This document shows, in pieces, positions 23,830 through 34,368 of a stretch of DNA of 64,000 nt. How positions within the stretch are numbered: the first letter of the stretch is position 1; the number at the start of each line of letters is the position of its first letter. Below the pieces are notes generated by a model that had not been told where the DNA came from, did no database searches, and saw only the letters and a program-made list of their open reading frames with translations. This DNA is from Lojkania enalia (Eukaryota; Ascomycota; Dothideomycetes; Pleosporales). A program made the translations under genes and the position numbers. The DNA lies in NCBI GenBank assembly GCA_010094045.1, contig ML986580.1, positions 574,059 through 638,058 on the forward strand, written 5' to 3'.

Positions 23830-24707
23830 ATGACCAAAAAGAAGGAGATCGATGGCAAGGAGAGGAACATAAACCGAGAAATGCAAAAGCAAGAGCTAGA
23901 AGACCACTTGAAAGCTTGCCTCGAGAGAGCACTTTGCTTATCGCCGATACCGCCAGCCCCCATGCCTAATGGGATTAGAATAAACCTATTTGCTTACCAA
24001 AAACGTGTACTAGGCCGGCTGAAGCAATTTTATGATGATGAATCTTGTAGGGGCGGCATGATTATCGATGATATAGGTCTAGGCTGACATTACAGGCCCT
24101 GTCACTCCTCGGAAGTTGGATGCCAAAGAGCAAGCTTGCCGCCAACTTCATCAGACGGCATAACGTTTATGTGGTGTTACAAGTGCAGGTAGAGCACAAT
24201 CTCCGGTTGGAATGGAGGAACACGATAGTAGGCCTGGACCTTAAAGGTGTTATCTGCTTCTCGAGAAAAGTATGAATGCAAGTATCCCACCCAATATTGT
24301 CAAGCCGCGGTGGCCTTGACAAGCATAGCTACATTGTCGATGAGACCTACTGGACGGGCATTCTGGAAAGCGCTATGACCGAAGCTCTTCATTTGGTGTT
24401 GGCCCACAAATTTCTCTTCCTGACCGGATCGCTATTTCGAAACTATGCACTCGGTCTGATGACGATGACGATGACGACGCTACTCAGAATCGCATCCTTT
24501 AGCAACCGAACAAACTTCAAGTCCAGTTCCTCATTTATTGCGTGGGAAGTATCCTTTCTAATTTTTAATGAATAGGCATTCATCTATAAAGAGAAGTACT
24601 CGATGGACCCTCGACGAAAACATCTTAACCATGTCCTCATGCCATACGTAATTCGGCGGTTCAAAGAAGACATCCTACCGTTGTTCCCGGAGGAGTAGGT
24701 CTGGGGC
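23830..24707 (+). pseudogene. SNF2-family helicase remnant
   Basis: Three frames together recall the N-terminal half of a SNF2 ATPase. From 23830: a charged helix, then LFAYQKRVLGRLKQF and GGMIIDDIGLG, the Q-motif and motif I region. There the Lys of GKT is lost through a frameshift and stop at about 24085. A second frame gives TLQALSLLGSW and the following segment. A third (from about 24300) gives HSYIVDETYW, where motif II would be DEAH, and FLFLTGSLFRN, where LTGTPxxN is usual. Near 24655 the text VIRRFKEDILPLFPEE matches the segment after motif III and ends in TAG. The loss of motif I Lys and altered motif II show that it is not functional. No C-terminal helicase domain was seen. Confidence 0.75.
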
Positions 24708-25697
24708 CCATTCCATGACCTTAGTGAGGTTAATTTCAAGGATAATCTCTTTCCCGTCATCTTCATCATCATATTTGCCCTCTTCAACTGCGTTGTCTGC
24801 GTTGTTACCCTCCTTGAGCATCACATCATTTCCATTGATTTCTCCTTCCTTCATCCTTTTGGTTGTCTTAGACCTAACGTCGTTCTCTCAAAGCCTCTTC
24901 GCGCTAGTGTCTTTGACCTCCTGCTGCTCATTCTCCATTTCCTACAGGGGGGCCTTTAAGCCTGTGCGTAGCATTAGAGCTGCTGATAAGGTCCCGTCCT
25001 CCATGCCATCTGCCGCCAGAGACATCATTCTATAGAGCGTATTGAACACTTATAGACTAGACGCCTGTCTCGTATTTAGGTACTAAAGTATGAGTCTATT
25101 AGCTGAAGGTTTGGTTTGGGGGATGGCTTTTTTGTTGGGCCATCGAGCTTCTTATATCGTAAATTTATCTCCCATTAGGACCACTGCTCGTACCGCTCCC
25201 ACATTTCCATGTCTCCCGTCACCGTCGCCTTCCCTAATTCTAACTACTCCGTAATAGCCTTAAATGGCTAGTTCAACCGTCTAGCGTACTTTCCGATAAA
25301 TATGAATAACCGTATTCTAAGGTACCTGGATTGATGATAAGGATTATATTACAGGCTCGAAGAATAAATGCTTATCTTTATTTATATAGCTCTCTGAAGC
25401 TGGTAAAGGATATAGTGCAAATTTCTTCCATCTATACTAGAATAGTGACCTAGAAATAGTTTCTAATTAAGGTAGCATTGAAGTATGCTAGGTCTAATAC
25501 TATGAAAAGTAAGCTTACAGCATTGTAATTTATTACAAATTTCTAGCTGAGAGAATAAATTATGTACTATACTCTCTTTACATATCTTATTGAAGCTTGG
25601 AAATTTTATAATGCAAATGTTCGGATGTGGTTTTTATTTTTTTTTTTTTTTATTTTTTTTTCGAGGGCGAGGCGCTTTCAAACAAAATGAACCGCCT
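24708..25697. other. AT-rich, gene-free block
   Basis: Very AT-rich from 25060 to 25640. It ends in a T-rich tract at 25631-25661 (31 bases, two interrupting A's) that lies 37 bp past the stop codon of the SDR gene. No coding text could be supported. Confidence 0.55.
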
Positions 25698-26646
25698 TCA
25701 CCTCCCTTCCAACCCCACAATCTCTGTACTCAAAAACCCGCCATACCTCACCCTCGAAACCAAAAGATCCTCCCCAACAATCTGCTCCTTCCTCCTTTCT
25801 ACATCCTCCAAATCCCAACTCGCAAACACAAACCTCCCATCCAAATACTGCGCTTCCGGCGTGCTCAAATACAGCGCCGTCCCCGCCGCCAACTCTGGCG
25901 TATCCAACAGCATACCCTGGAACTGCTTCGGCGCGCGCTCGCCCATCCCCGTACTCGCAACGCCGCCGGGATGAAACGCTATGCAGCGCACGCCCTGCGC
26001 CCCGTACTCGAGCTGCACGCACTCTGTGAAGCGGTTCACGGCCAACTTGGAGGTAGCGTAGCTGCTCATGTTCGGTAGCACGCAGTCGGATATGCTGGTC
26101 GACACATTGAGGATGGTTCCGGCTGCGCCATTGAGCAGGCGTAGGTACGCTCTGGTGCAGAGATAGGTGCCCTTGACGTTGACCTCCCAGTCGCGCCACC
26201 AGATGTCCGGGTCGGAGTCTGCGATCTTGGAATCGGCGTTGACGCCGGCGTTGTTGATGAGGATGTCTGGGGGTGGGCCCGGTGGGAGGGCGGCGAAGAT
26301 GGAGGATACGGAGGTGGGGTTAGTTACGTCAGCGGAGATGGTGGTTATGGTGCAGCCAGGGGATTGGGATTCCACTAATGTTTTGGTGGTATCCAGGGCT
26401 TGCTGGTCGCGGCCTGTGATGGTGATTTTTGTGGCTCCGGCAAGGGCGAATTCAATGGCGATAGCCTATAAGGACGTCAGATCATCTAGTCCGGTATTGG
26501 TGGGGGAGGGCACCTTATATGACCTTGCCAATCCCTTTTCCTCCTCCAGTGATGAGAATGTGTTTGCCCTTTGCGGCGCCAGCCAGTCGTCCCTTTGCCG
26601 AAATGAAGGGGTATATATCATGTTTGTCACGCTTGATGGTCGCCAT
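25698..26646 (-). CDS. Short-chain dehydrogenase/reductase (SDR)
   Basis: Two exons, 26646-26524 and 26465-25698, give 296 aa; the 58-bp intron is GTCATA..TAG and joins GIGK to AIAIEFALAG. A Rossmann fold is indicated by TGGGKGIG (residues 33-40) for NAD(P) binding, by NNAG (112-115), and by the catalytic Tyr-Lys pair in SSYATSK (Y177, K181) with a Ser near 163. Classical SDRs oxidise alcohols or reduce ketones; the substrate is unknown here. About 30 extra residues precede the fold (MATIKRDKHDIYPFISAKG). It lies 510 bp downstream of the GMC oxidoreductase gene and on the same strand, so both may serve the same oxidation route; that is inference. Confidence 0.9.
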
Positions 26647-27155
26647 TCTGGATGCGTTTTCTAGTTATAAGGAAGGAAAAATGCTGTTTGACAGGATATA
26701 TTTATATGCGGAGACCATTGATAGTCGTTTCTTTCGTGGTACGGTCGAGCTTAACTCCGACTAACGCCGTCTTATACGCCCGACATCTGAGGAGTTTAGG
26801 TGCCAGCAGCGAATGGACAAGGGGTCGTTGTTGATTGTTCAATAATTCTTGCATGAGAGTGTGTTTAGTATGATCGAGAATTCAATTACGGGGCTGTGTA
26901 TATTGTGATGATGTCGAAGATGCCGTTTAGGAAAGAGGCTGTACCAGTATTCCATAGAGCTATGAAAAGGCCAAAGAAAGCTTCTAAAATATGGTTTCTA
27001 AGTAATATATCGCTTAAAATGTGGAAGTGCGAGTTTGATGGTGGTACTACTGTTAGTCACTGTCACTTATAAGTTTTATTGTGCAAATTATAAGCGAACG
27101 TCCGTTGTCTACCACAACTATTTACATATTATTCCATCTTTACCACCAGCCGCCA
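26647..27155. other. Intergenic between GMC oxidoreductase and SDR
   Basis: Presumed SDR promoter and GMC 3' region. AT-rich, with no coding text. Confidence 0.5.
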
Positions 27156-29208
27156 CTATGCCGAGCAAACGTCTTTGCTAGCATCCTCCTTCATCACATC
27201 ACTCGCCTTCTCACTAATCATGAACGTACTGACGACCGGAAAGATACCCGGAATCTTGGGGAAAGTACTCGCATCAACAACCCTCAGTCCCTTGACGCCT
27301 CTGACTCTGAACCGGCTATCAAGGACCGCCATCGGGTCGCCTTCCTTGCCAATAGCAGCAGTAGATGTCGGATGATGGCCAAACGTCTGTCCAACAATCC
27401 AATCCTCATCCGCCTGTCCACAGTAACCCTGCGCATCAGGCCCATTTGGACACGGAGGCTCAGTTGAAGTAACCGTAATACCCTTGGTACTTGCATAGAT
27501 CTTCCTCGCCCAGGCAACGGTATCCTTCATAGCCTCGAGATCGTACTCTTTGCCCTCTTCATACAGCATGAAGTTGATTTCCGGCACATCTTGCGGGTTG
27601 GCAGAGGTGAGTTTGACGTACCCTTTCTTGTTCTGCGGATGGTTCTTCACCATAGATAGACCGTAGCTGCCCGCCGGGTCCTGCGGCAGCGCGGAGTTGG
27701 ATTGATTGCTGGGCCAGAATCCACGGAAGACGCCGATGCCTTGCATGATGAACATGTCGCGTTCGCCATCGGGTGAGTGCTTGGTAGTCATCATGAGCAT
27801 GGGCATGCCGCCGAAGCCGCCGCCAGAACCACTGACGCGCCCGACAATGGGCATCTCTTGGTTGTCTTGCATATTCTTGCCGACGCCGGGACTGTCGATG
27901 AGTACGGGGATCTTGAACTCAGCGAGGTGCTCCTTGGGCCCGATACCAGAGAGCATGAGGAGTTGGGGTGTGTTGAACGTGCCGCCGGAGATGATGACTT
28001 CTTTACGGGCGGTGGCGGTCTTGAGGGTGCCTTGATTGGAGTCGCTGTACCGTGCATCCGCCTTGTACAAGCTCTTGCCTTGCAGGTACTGCACACCTGT
28101 CGCACGGGGCGTACCACCGCACGAAGTTCCTTGATCAAATAGAACTTTGGTAGCCAAGCTGTTAATGCTTAAAGTTAGGGGATATCGGCCCTGGATTGTT
28201 TGCTGAATGTAATCTCGAGAACTATATCGTTCACCGGTCGACTTAGTATGAGTCGGAAGGCCCCATATGCCCGTAGTCCAGTCGCGTTTAGGGTCGAGGA
28301 AGTTCGCGTCGGCGCTCATCATAGAGGTAACATCTGCCTGAGTGCTAGGCTTCGAGAAGTTGGCAGCAATGGCTTGAATAATCCCGAGAACCGGCTGTCC
28401 GACGGAGTATGGTTTGTTTAGGTTTGTTTGGAAATAGCCATCAAATCCGTGTCCTGCGGTGCCCGCTGGCAGGTAGTTATTCTTCTCAATGCGCTGAAAG
28501 ATTTTGCGCATGTTGTCGGCGCTGATAATCCGATTAGATACGCTGCTTAGCGATTGTGATAGTGTAGCTTACGTCCAAGAGGTATCACTAGTGATGTTTG
28601 CAATGTAGTTCCAGTCAGAATCAGATGGTAGCCACGTGCACATTGCGTCTAGGGGTTAAAACATTAGCATGAAGCAAGAAGATAGCTATCGGTCCTCAAA
28701 ATTTGAAAATTATGGCTTAGATCCGCGGCATTTGGACTTGAAATGAGCGTAGCCATGGATACGAGAATTATGAAGTTCGAAAGAGATGTGGGAGCTTACT
28801 GATCATACTAGAGCCACCAACAGAGCTTCCTCGGGGATAGTAAATACCAAGGAACTTGCTTCCACTAGGTGGCGTCGAACTTCCAGCCCCAACCCAGTAT
28901 CGGCCTTGGGGTGTCTTCCACACTAGATGGTTATGCATCATGGTGCGTTTCTCATCATTGTAATGCTTGACGAAGAAGTCCCAAGTAAGTTGCGGCGGAT
29001 ATTGCCCAGAAGCGCCTTGCGTACTTTGGTCTCCTGCTTCAATAAGGAGAACGGAATAGTTTGCTCGGGCAAGATTGGAGGCGAGCGGGCCACCACCAGG
29101 TCCAGAGCCTACTACGACATAGTCGTATACATCTTGCGCCAAAGTAGGCGCAGTAAATAGAGGGGCAGAGAGAAGAAAGACGAAAGTGCGACTAAGGAAG
29201 CCCATCAT
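27156..29208 (-). CDS. Secreted GMC-family FAD oxidoreductase
   Basis: Three exons, 29208-28800, 28648-28573 and 28521-27156, give 616 aa. Junctions rebuild SSMINAMCTWLPSDSDWNYI and SWTADNMRKIFQRIEK. The protein starts with a signal peptide ending near LAQ (residue 25), so it is probably secreted. The FAD dinucleotide motif is VVGSGPGGGPLASNLARA. GGSSMIN and SGTFNTPQLLMLSGIGP are the two GMC signatures. The His of the active site is in FGHHPTSTAAIG, and the C-terminal block reads VVDASTFPKIPGIFP. The family includes glucose, aryl-alcohol and choline oxidoreductases; the substrate cannot be assigned. Introns are 151 and 51 bp. The 76-bp middle exon is small but conserved. Confidence 0.9.
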
Positions 29209-30249
29209 GAATTTGGCGTGAGTCTATCCTTGCCTCCTGCCAGATCGATTGTGATATATGTTCGAAAGCAGGTCATAGATGGCACGGTAAGTCTGCAAGT
29301 TATAACTCGAAAAGCTCCTCCAGCCAAAAACTCACACTACTGTTGACCCCTCACCTATCCCAACTCTCAACATCTGCCGGTCGCTTCATCGTGATTCATA
29401 ACTGCTTAGATTCGTGATGCCAAGCGTATAATCCAAGGCAAACCAATGTACATATATTGTCAAAATAAACCCTTGTGAGGGACGTAGGCTTGATCATACT
29501 GTGAGGCGATTTTTTGAAACGAGTAATTTCCTTTAATGGGTTCCGTATGATTCTCTGCGACAGGCATCGGTGTCATGCGCCGACATCAGATCAGCCGTTT
29601 CCGGTCCGATCCTTTAGATTGCGATATGGCAGTTGAGCATTTCTAAACAGCAGAAGAAACGAGCGAGGGGTCATTCGACAAGAAAGAAGAGCTTGAAGCT
29701 TAGGGGGCGGGAGGCCAAGAAATACAATATATGCTGGAAAGCTTCAATCTATTTTGATAGCCAGAGGCAAAAGGAAGCTACAAATAGAAGGTAAGCAATG
29801 TATGACAAGCAGGGCGACTTGCCGATGGGGTCGTGCAGGGGCGTGAGGGGAAGGTTTGGAATTGGTTGTTTCCCCAGATTTTCCCCGGCGGAGACACTAG
29901 CAGGGGACGCTAATGCAGGGCCCGGTTTCACATATTAATCTCGAGATGCTCACTGCCTTCGATTGGCCTGCTGAGAACAAAATATATTCAGCGTTTTAAC
30001 TTCGAATACTTACAGTGCCTTTGAAGAACTGGACTTTGCCGATCCCTTTGTCCAGCAACAGCAATGCAATCCTTTCCCGGTGCGAACTCCACCTGTTCTG
30101 TTGTAGACCAGGATATTGTACCTTTCCGTCCTGGGTACACCCAACCCAGATTTCCCAAGATACCCGTTAGCCTTCTTGACCAAAACACCTGGACCAATCC
30201 ATGAATAGTGACACCATGTAAATGCATTATTGAACCGTCAAAAACATCG
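29209..30249. other. Intergenic, nothing recognised
   Basis: Upstream region of the GMC gene and 3' flank of the disordered-protein gene. Only short frames without coding character. Confidence 0.5.
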
Positions 30250-30990
30250 TCAAGCTTGCCCAAGCGGAGCGCCCATGTTCATCGGAGGCTTCTTAAGAAT
30301 GACGCCGTCCACCGCCATCTCTAGGGTATTATCCTGTGAAGACCTCTGCGAGCTGTCTGCTGATCCCTTGCGACTGTTCTGCCCTCCCTGCTCGCCTGGT
30401 TGGCTTAGCCGTGAAGTGGATCTGTTGAGTTGGACGGCATCCTGCTCTTTGGCAATCTTCTCTAGCTCGGCATCTAGCACCCTTAGCTCGATGCGGTCCT
30501 GGGCGCCATCGCCTGGCTGAGCAGGCAGCGTCAAAGGACCGCTCAAGGCTTCCTCCCGCTCCTCTGGGGTAGATTCACCGCTGTCGTCTTTGTGTTGGAG
30601 TGGAGACAAGGAGCGAGGGAATATCGGGGTATGCCCTGCGTGAAGCGTATTTGCAGCGGGCAGCGGCGACATGAGCGCTTCGGTTGGGGGAGGCGATCTG
30701 GGGCCTTCTGCCTTGCCTTCGGGCTCCACTTCCGAGGCTGGCAGCGAGATGCGGGCGACAAGCGGAGGCCGGGTCTTGCGTCGGAGCAGCAGACTCGGCG
30801 ACGAGTCAACTTCGGCAGGATCTGTCTTCGAGATAGAAGGTATGGACTGTGCGGGGAAGAAGTCTTTGGAAGGCATATCGTCGGGAGGGGTGGTGGTGTT
30901 GCCGTTGACGAGCACGGCTGCAAATGGAGAGGGGTGCTTGGTCAAGCCGGTGATGACGGTCTGCACCGATTTATCCACGTAATCGGCCAT
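30250..30990 (-). CDS. Hypothetical low-complexity protein, 246 aa
   Basis: An open frame of ordinary fungal codon use with ATG at 30990 (MADYVDKSVQTVITGL). The first 25 or so residues may form a helix. The rest is rich in Pro, Ser, Glu and Gln and looks disordered, with a charged helix near 165-190 (LDAELEKIAKEQDAVQL) and an end reading ILKKPPMNMGAPLGQA. No signal peptide or membrane segment. I do not recognise it. A 3' exon beyond 30250 cannot be excluded. Confidence 0.6.
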   Translation of the reverse strand: MADYVDKSVQTVITGLTKHPSPFAAVLVNGNTTTPPDDMPSKDFFPAQSIPSISKTDPAEVDSSPSLLLRRKTRPPLVARISLPASEVEPEGKAEGPRSPPPTEALMSPLPAANTLHAGHTPIFPRSLSPLQHKDDSGESTPEEREEALSGPLTLPAQPGDGAQDRIELRVLDAELEKIAKEQDAVQLNRSTSRLSQPGEQGGQNSRKGSADSSQRSSQDNTLEMAVDGVILKKPPMNMGAPLGQA

Positions 30991-32231
30991 CTGGTGTGCG
31001 ACAGGAGTGGCCTCGGGACAACAAATAGGAAGCGGAGAGATCTGGGGATCACGCTGGCCGGCTGCGTTGCGGGGAAGCGCTGATTATTGGGGATGCGGCG
31101 TCTCGAGCGGGTGACGGTCGCGTGGTGGTGGTTAGTGGATGCGACTACTGGGACTCCGGGCGGGCGACGTCCAGGGCTAGTGGGTGGCCAGGCGGAGGTG
31201 AAGCGCAAAACAGCTAGGTGAAAGGGCTGGGGGGATGGTGAGCTTTATGCCATGTCTGGTGAATGATGGGGACAGGAAGGGCGACGTTTGCGGGCTTTCT
31301 AGCGCCTGGCGTCGGCGTGTCAACAATCCTCGAGAAATGGAAGGAGCGACCCGAGCCCACCGCGCACAACGTCATACGCCATAACAGGCGGTGCCTGGCA
31401 GCTCATCCACGGCGCGCGACCCCGCTAACCAGGCGCGCCCGATCCTCTGACACGGCGACATCTGTCAGGAACCATGGGCCACGCTTCCCTATCACGACTT
31501 CCTCATGCTGTCCTTTTTCAATCAAGATCCTCTACTGTTTCAGAAATCCGGCCGTTTCCATTCGGTCCCAGCCCGCAGCAAAGGGCCAGCCGTCCTCACG
31601 AACCGTCTGCGGGCCGCTTGCGCGCGCACGTGATGCCGTGATCTTCCTTCATGACCCGTCTGTTCGTGCATCCAGCTTTGGCGGGCTTCCTGTGACCGTT
31701 CTGCAGAATTCACGTGCAACGCTTATTCGTCCGCCGGAAATCTTTGCTTCCCTATGTACGCTCGGCCTGCGATTGGTCTTCAGTGCCTGCGATCCCGCTA
31801 GAACTGGGCGGCTGAGCCCACTGAGGGCGCTGCTTTTCACGGCTGATGATCGCAAGATCCGTCTTGGATAGTCCAGCCTTGAGAGGGGTAGCACCGCCAT
31901 TGAATAATGGGCCAAGGGGCGTCGAGCGCATCTTGACGTCTTCTCGCCCTCCATTCTCTTTCTATCTTCAGGACCCACCACCCGTCGAGTGTTGAGGTCT
32001 TCCGCACGTCAAGATTCCGTTCTCCGCCGTGTGTAGCGCCTTCTCAATCAGGAAACCACTGCTGGGATGCAACCCTTCAACAACGTGACCTACCTAGCGA
32101 GTTTTCAACTTGGGACTTAGAGCCTAAAAAGAGCGAAGCAGACATCCAGCCTGGCCTTTTATCACAGCTCCACCACGTCGCATCGTACTCTAGACGAGAA
32201 TTGGGCTCATCTTGAGATAGGCTAGCATAGA
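30991..32231. promoter_or_regulatory. GC-rich divergent intergenic region
   Basis: This lies between the start codons of the 246-aa protein (-) and the alpha/beta hydrolase (+). It is relatively GC-rich, which opens long chance frames (the plus frame 31263-31871 among them) without recognisable domains. Promoters of both genes are expected here. Confidence 0.45.
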
Positions 32232-33293
32232 ATGTCTGGCAGCTCTTCGCAGGAGGAACTCTCTCCATTCCCATCGTCAGAAGTCTCTTCCGTTATCCTA
32301 GAAGGAAAACCATCAGCTCGTATCCACTATACATACTATCCAGCCTCAAATTCCACCGCAATCCACCCAAACCCCTTCTCCAAGACCTTGACAGTTTTCC
32401 TGAATGGATTGATTATGCCCCGGTCCTCGTGGGAAGCCTGCATCACTTCTTTCATCGAGAGTCGCATCAATAGCGAACTCCCATACCCAGCCCTCTTATC
32501 CTACGATCGCTATGGCCAGGGCGATTCCGACCCCGACCCAGACGACGAGGAACCACCACCGTCGCATGGCCATGATATTATGAGCGTCGTGCGCGCGCTG
32601 CGCCAATTCCTCCTCCAGATATGGAAAGAGCACCTCGACATCTCGAACCCCACACAATTCCCTAGCCTAATCTTCGTCTGCAACTCCATCGGGTGCGCCG
32701 TTTCCCGGCTGTTTGCGCAAACGTATCCGGGCACTGTCTCCGGGATGCTATTCCTGGACTCGATTATGGCGAACTCAGATTTCGTGTCGATATGGCCGGA
32801 TCCGGATGCTACAGGCTTCGACCCGCATACGCTACCGCCGGGCGTCTCGGTCAAGGACGTTTGTGACACGCGTGACAAGTACCGCCGCATCTTCCACCCG
32901 GACGTGCCGAACATGGAGAACTTCTCGCGCCGCAATCTCGCAAAGTTGTTGCCTAGTTCGTCGGGCCCAAGCCTTGAGGGTTTTGGTGGCGTGGGCCCCT
33001 ATCTTACGGTCGCGGGACACGATTGGGAGGAATTTGCGGTGCAGTGCTTCGCGAGCGAGTTGCAAACACCCAAGATTTTGACTATGACGTATCTAAATCC
33101 GGCGTGGCAGAAGTATAATGAGGGGTTGGTAAATATTACAGATGAAGATAAGGCGATTGGGCCTATTATTGCGGTGGGATGTGGCCATTTTGTGCAGAAA
33201 GATGGCCCGAAGTTTGTGAGTGATGAGTTATGTAACCTGCTGGACCGCGTGGTGAATCGGAATGAACAGCTAAAAGAACGGGACGGTGGATGA
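32232..33293 (+). CDS. Alpha/beta hydrolase
   Basis: Single exon, 353 aa. The strand-turn-helix with the nucleophile reads FVCNSIGCAVSRLFAQ, placing the Ser at about residue 152 (G/N-x-S-x-G type). Before it comes LLSYDRYGQGDSD, and the oxyanion region is TVFLNGLIMPRSSW. The His is probably in VGCGHFVQKDGPKF near residue 320. Such fungal proteins act as esterases or related hydrolases in the cytosol; there is no signal peptide. Substrate unknown. The stop codon TGA is the first unit of a (TGA)n microsatellite, so several stops follow in a row. Confidence 0.85.
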   Translation: MSGSSSQEELSPFPSSEVSSVILEGKPSARIHYTYYPASNSTAIHPNPFSKTLTVFLNGLIMPRSSWEACITSFIESRINSELPYPALLSYDRYGQGDSDPDPDDEEPPPSHGHDIMSVVRALRQFLLQIWKEHLDISNPTQFPSLIFVCNSIGCAVSRLFAQTYPGTVSGMLFLDSIMANSDFVSIWPDPDATGFDPHTLPPGVSVKDVCDTRDKYRRIFHPDVPNMENFSRRNLAKLLPSSSGPSLEGFGGVGPYLTVAGHDWEEFAVQCFASELQTPKILTMTYLNPAWQKYNEGLVNITDEDKAIGPIIAVGCGHFVQKDGPKFVSDELCNLLDRVVNRNEQLKERDGG

Positions 33294-33315
33294 TGATGAT
33301 GATGATGATGATGAA
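33291..33315 (+). repeat. (TGA)n microsatellite at a stop codon
   Basis: About eight tandem TGA units begin at the stop codon of the alpha/beta hydrolase gene, which is part of the repeat. Confidence 0.85.
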
Positions 33316-34368
33316 TGCTCTTCACATCACGTTTGATGATACCTTAGATGGGAGAATGTAGAAATTGTTGGGACGTGCGAATTTTGGATTCGATTGTGTA
33401 CATAATAGGATGTTGAAAAGGCGGTTTGCTGACAAACTAAGCACAAACAGCAAGTATCATATTTTACTTCCACATCAGAATTTGCGGAACGCGGTCTCTC
33501 ACATCGCCGTCTTCTCTTGTTTGACCCATATTTCGCGTAAAAACGATAGCGACGCGCCCTTGTATCTCCACCGCACCCTCCCATCTATAATCTTCATCTT
33601 TTTATGCCACACCTATATAGCCATTAACAACTCTAACCTCTCCAACAAAATGTTAACACCCGCACTCCCCCAAAAATCTCCGCTCCGCTCCCTTCGACCC
33701 TCCCCGCTCCTTATTCCCGTCGACACTCCCTGCTCCTTATTCCCGTCGACATGGCCTCAGATAACTTCCTTTGCCTCGTCAACGGCCCAACACTCTAACT
33801 TCCCAACGTCTATGTCTCGGATAAATGGGTTAAGTTAGGTGAAGCGGAGCAGAAGAGAAGAACAGCGTTGTATTTGCAGAGACAGACGGAGGAAGTGAGG
33901 CTTTCCGGCAAGTGATGGGCGTAATGGCGGTTGTAGGGTTGGGAATTGTTTGGGCGGTATGGAGGGGGGCGTGGTAGGGTAGGTTCATGGGTCGGGGAAA
34001 GGCGAAGAGAGGGCTTTGAGATTGAATGAGACGGAGTAATACTAGGATCTTTGCAACGAGAGTTCAGAATTCTTTGGGCGTCCTGATGGCGAGCTGAACT
34101 GGTAGCGATCGAAGACGAACGGTATGCGCCTTAAGAACGCCCCGAAGAGGCTAGTAAGAGTGCTGAATCTATTGGAGTGACCCTAGATGGTAGCGATATT
34201 GTTACGGCAGATATGCTGTATACATGTACTATTTGCTACGCTGTAGTTGCGTATTCGTTTGCCAAATCGAAGCAAGCGGAGAATATGTGACATGGAGGTT
34301 AGCACCGAACCAATTGGGAAAAATTCCATGTCTAAGGCTATTGGTCCTTCCCTTAGCACTTCAAAGCG
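33294..34368. other. Intergenic; possible remnant of a small gene
   Basis: A 26-bp direct duplication occupies 33700-33725 and 33726-33751, differing at one base. An ATG at 33751 opens a frame (MASDNFLCLVNGPTL) that hits TAA and then continues in the same frame as LPNVYVSDKWVKLGEAEQ up to TGA near 33916. A hydrophobic stretch (VMAVVGLGIVWAVWRG) follows in another frame. Together this could be a small membrane protein gene with an unplaced intron, or a decayed one. The remainder shows nothing. Confidence 0.3.

Noticed and set aside
24715..25035. Plus-strand frame of 106 aa
   Set aside because: Ser/Leu-rich complement of an acidic-looking minus text in decayed DNA; not credible as a gene.
18778..29208. 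Secondary-metabolite cluster
   Set aside because: Transporter, SDR and GMC genes are present, but there is no polyketide synthase, peptide synthetase, terpene enzyme or pathway regulator.
31263..31871. Plus-strand frame of 202 aa
   Set aside because: No domain, odd Arg/Ser/Pro composition and a GC-rich divergent promoter setting; a chance frame is more likely.
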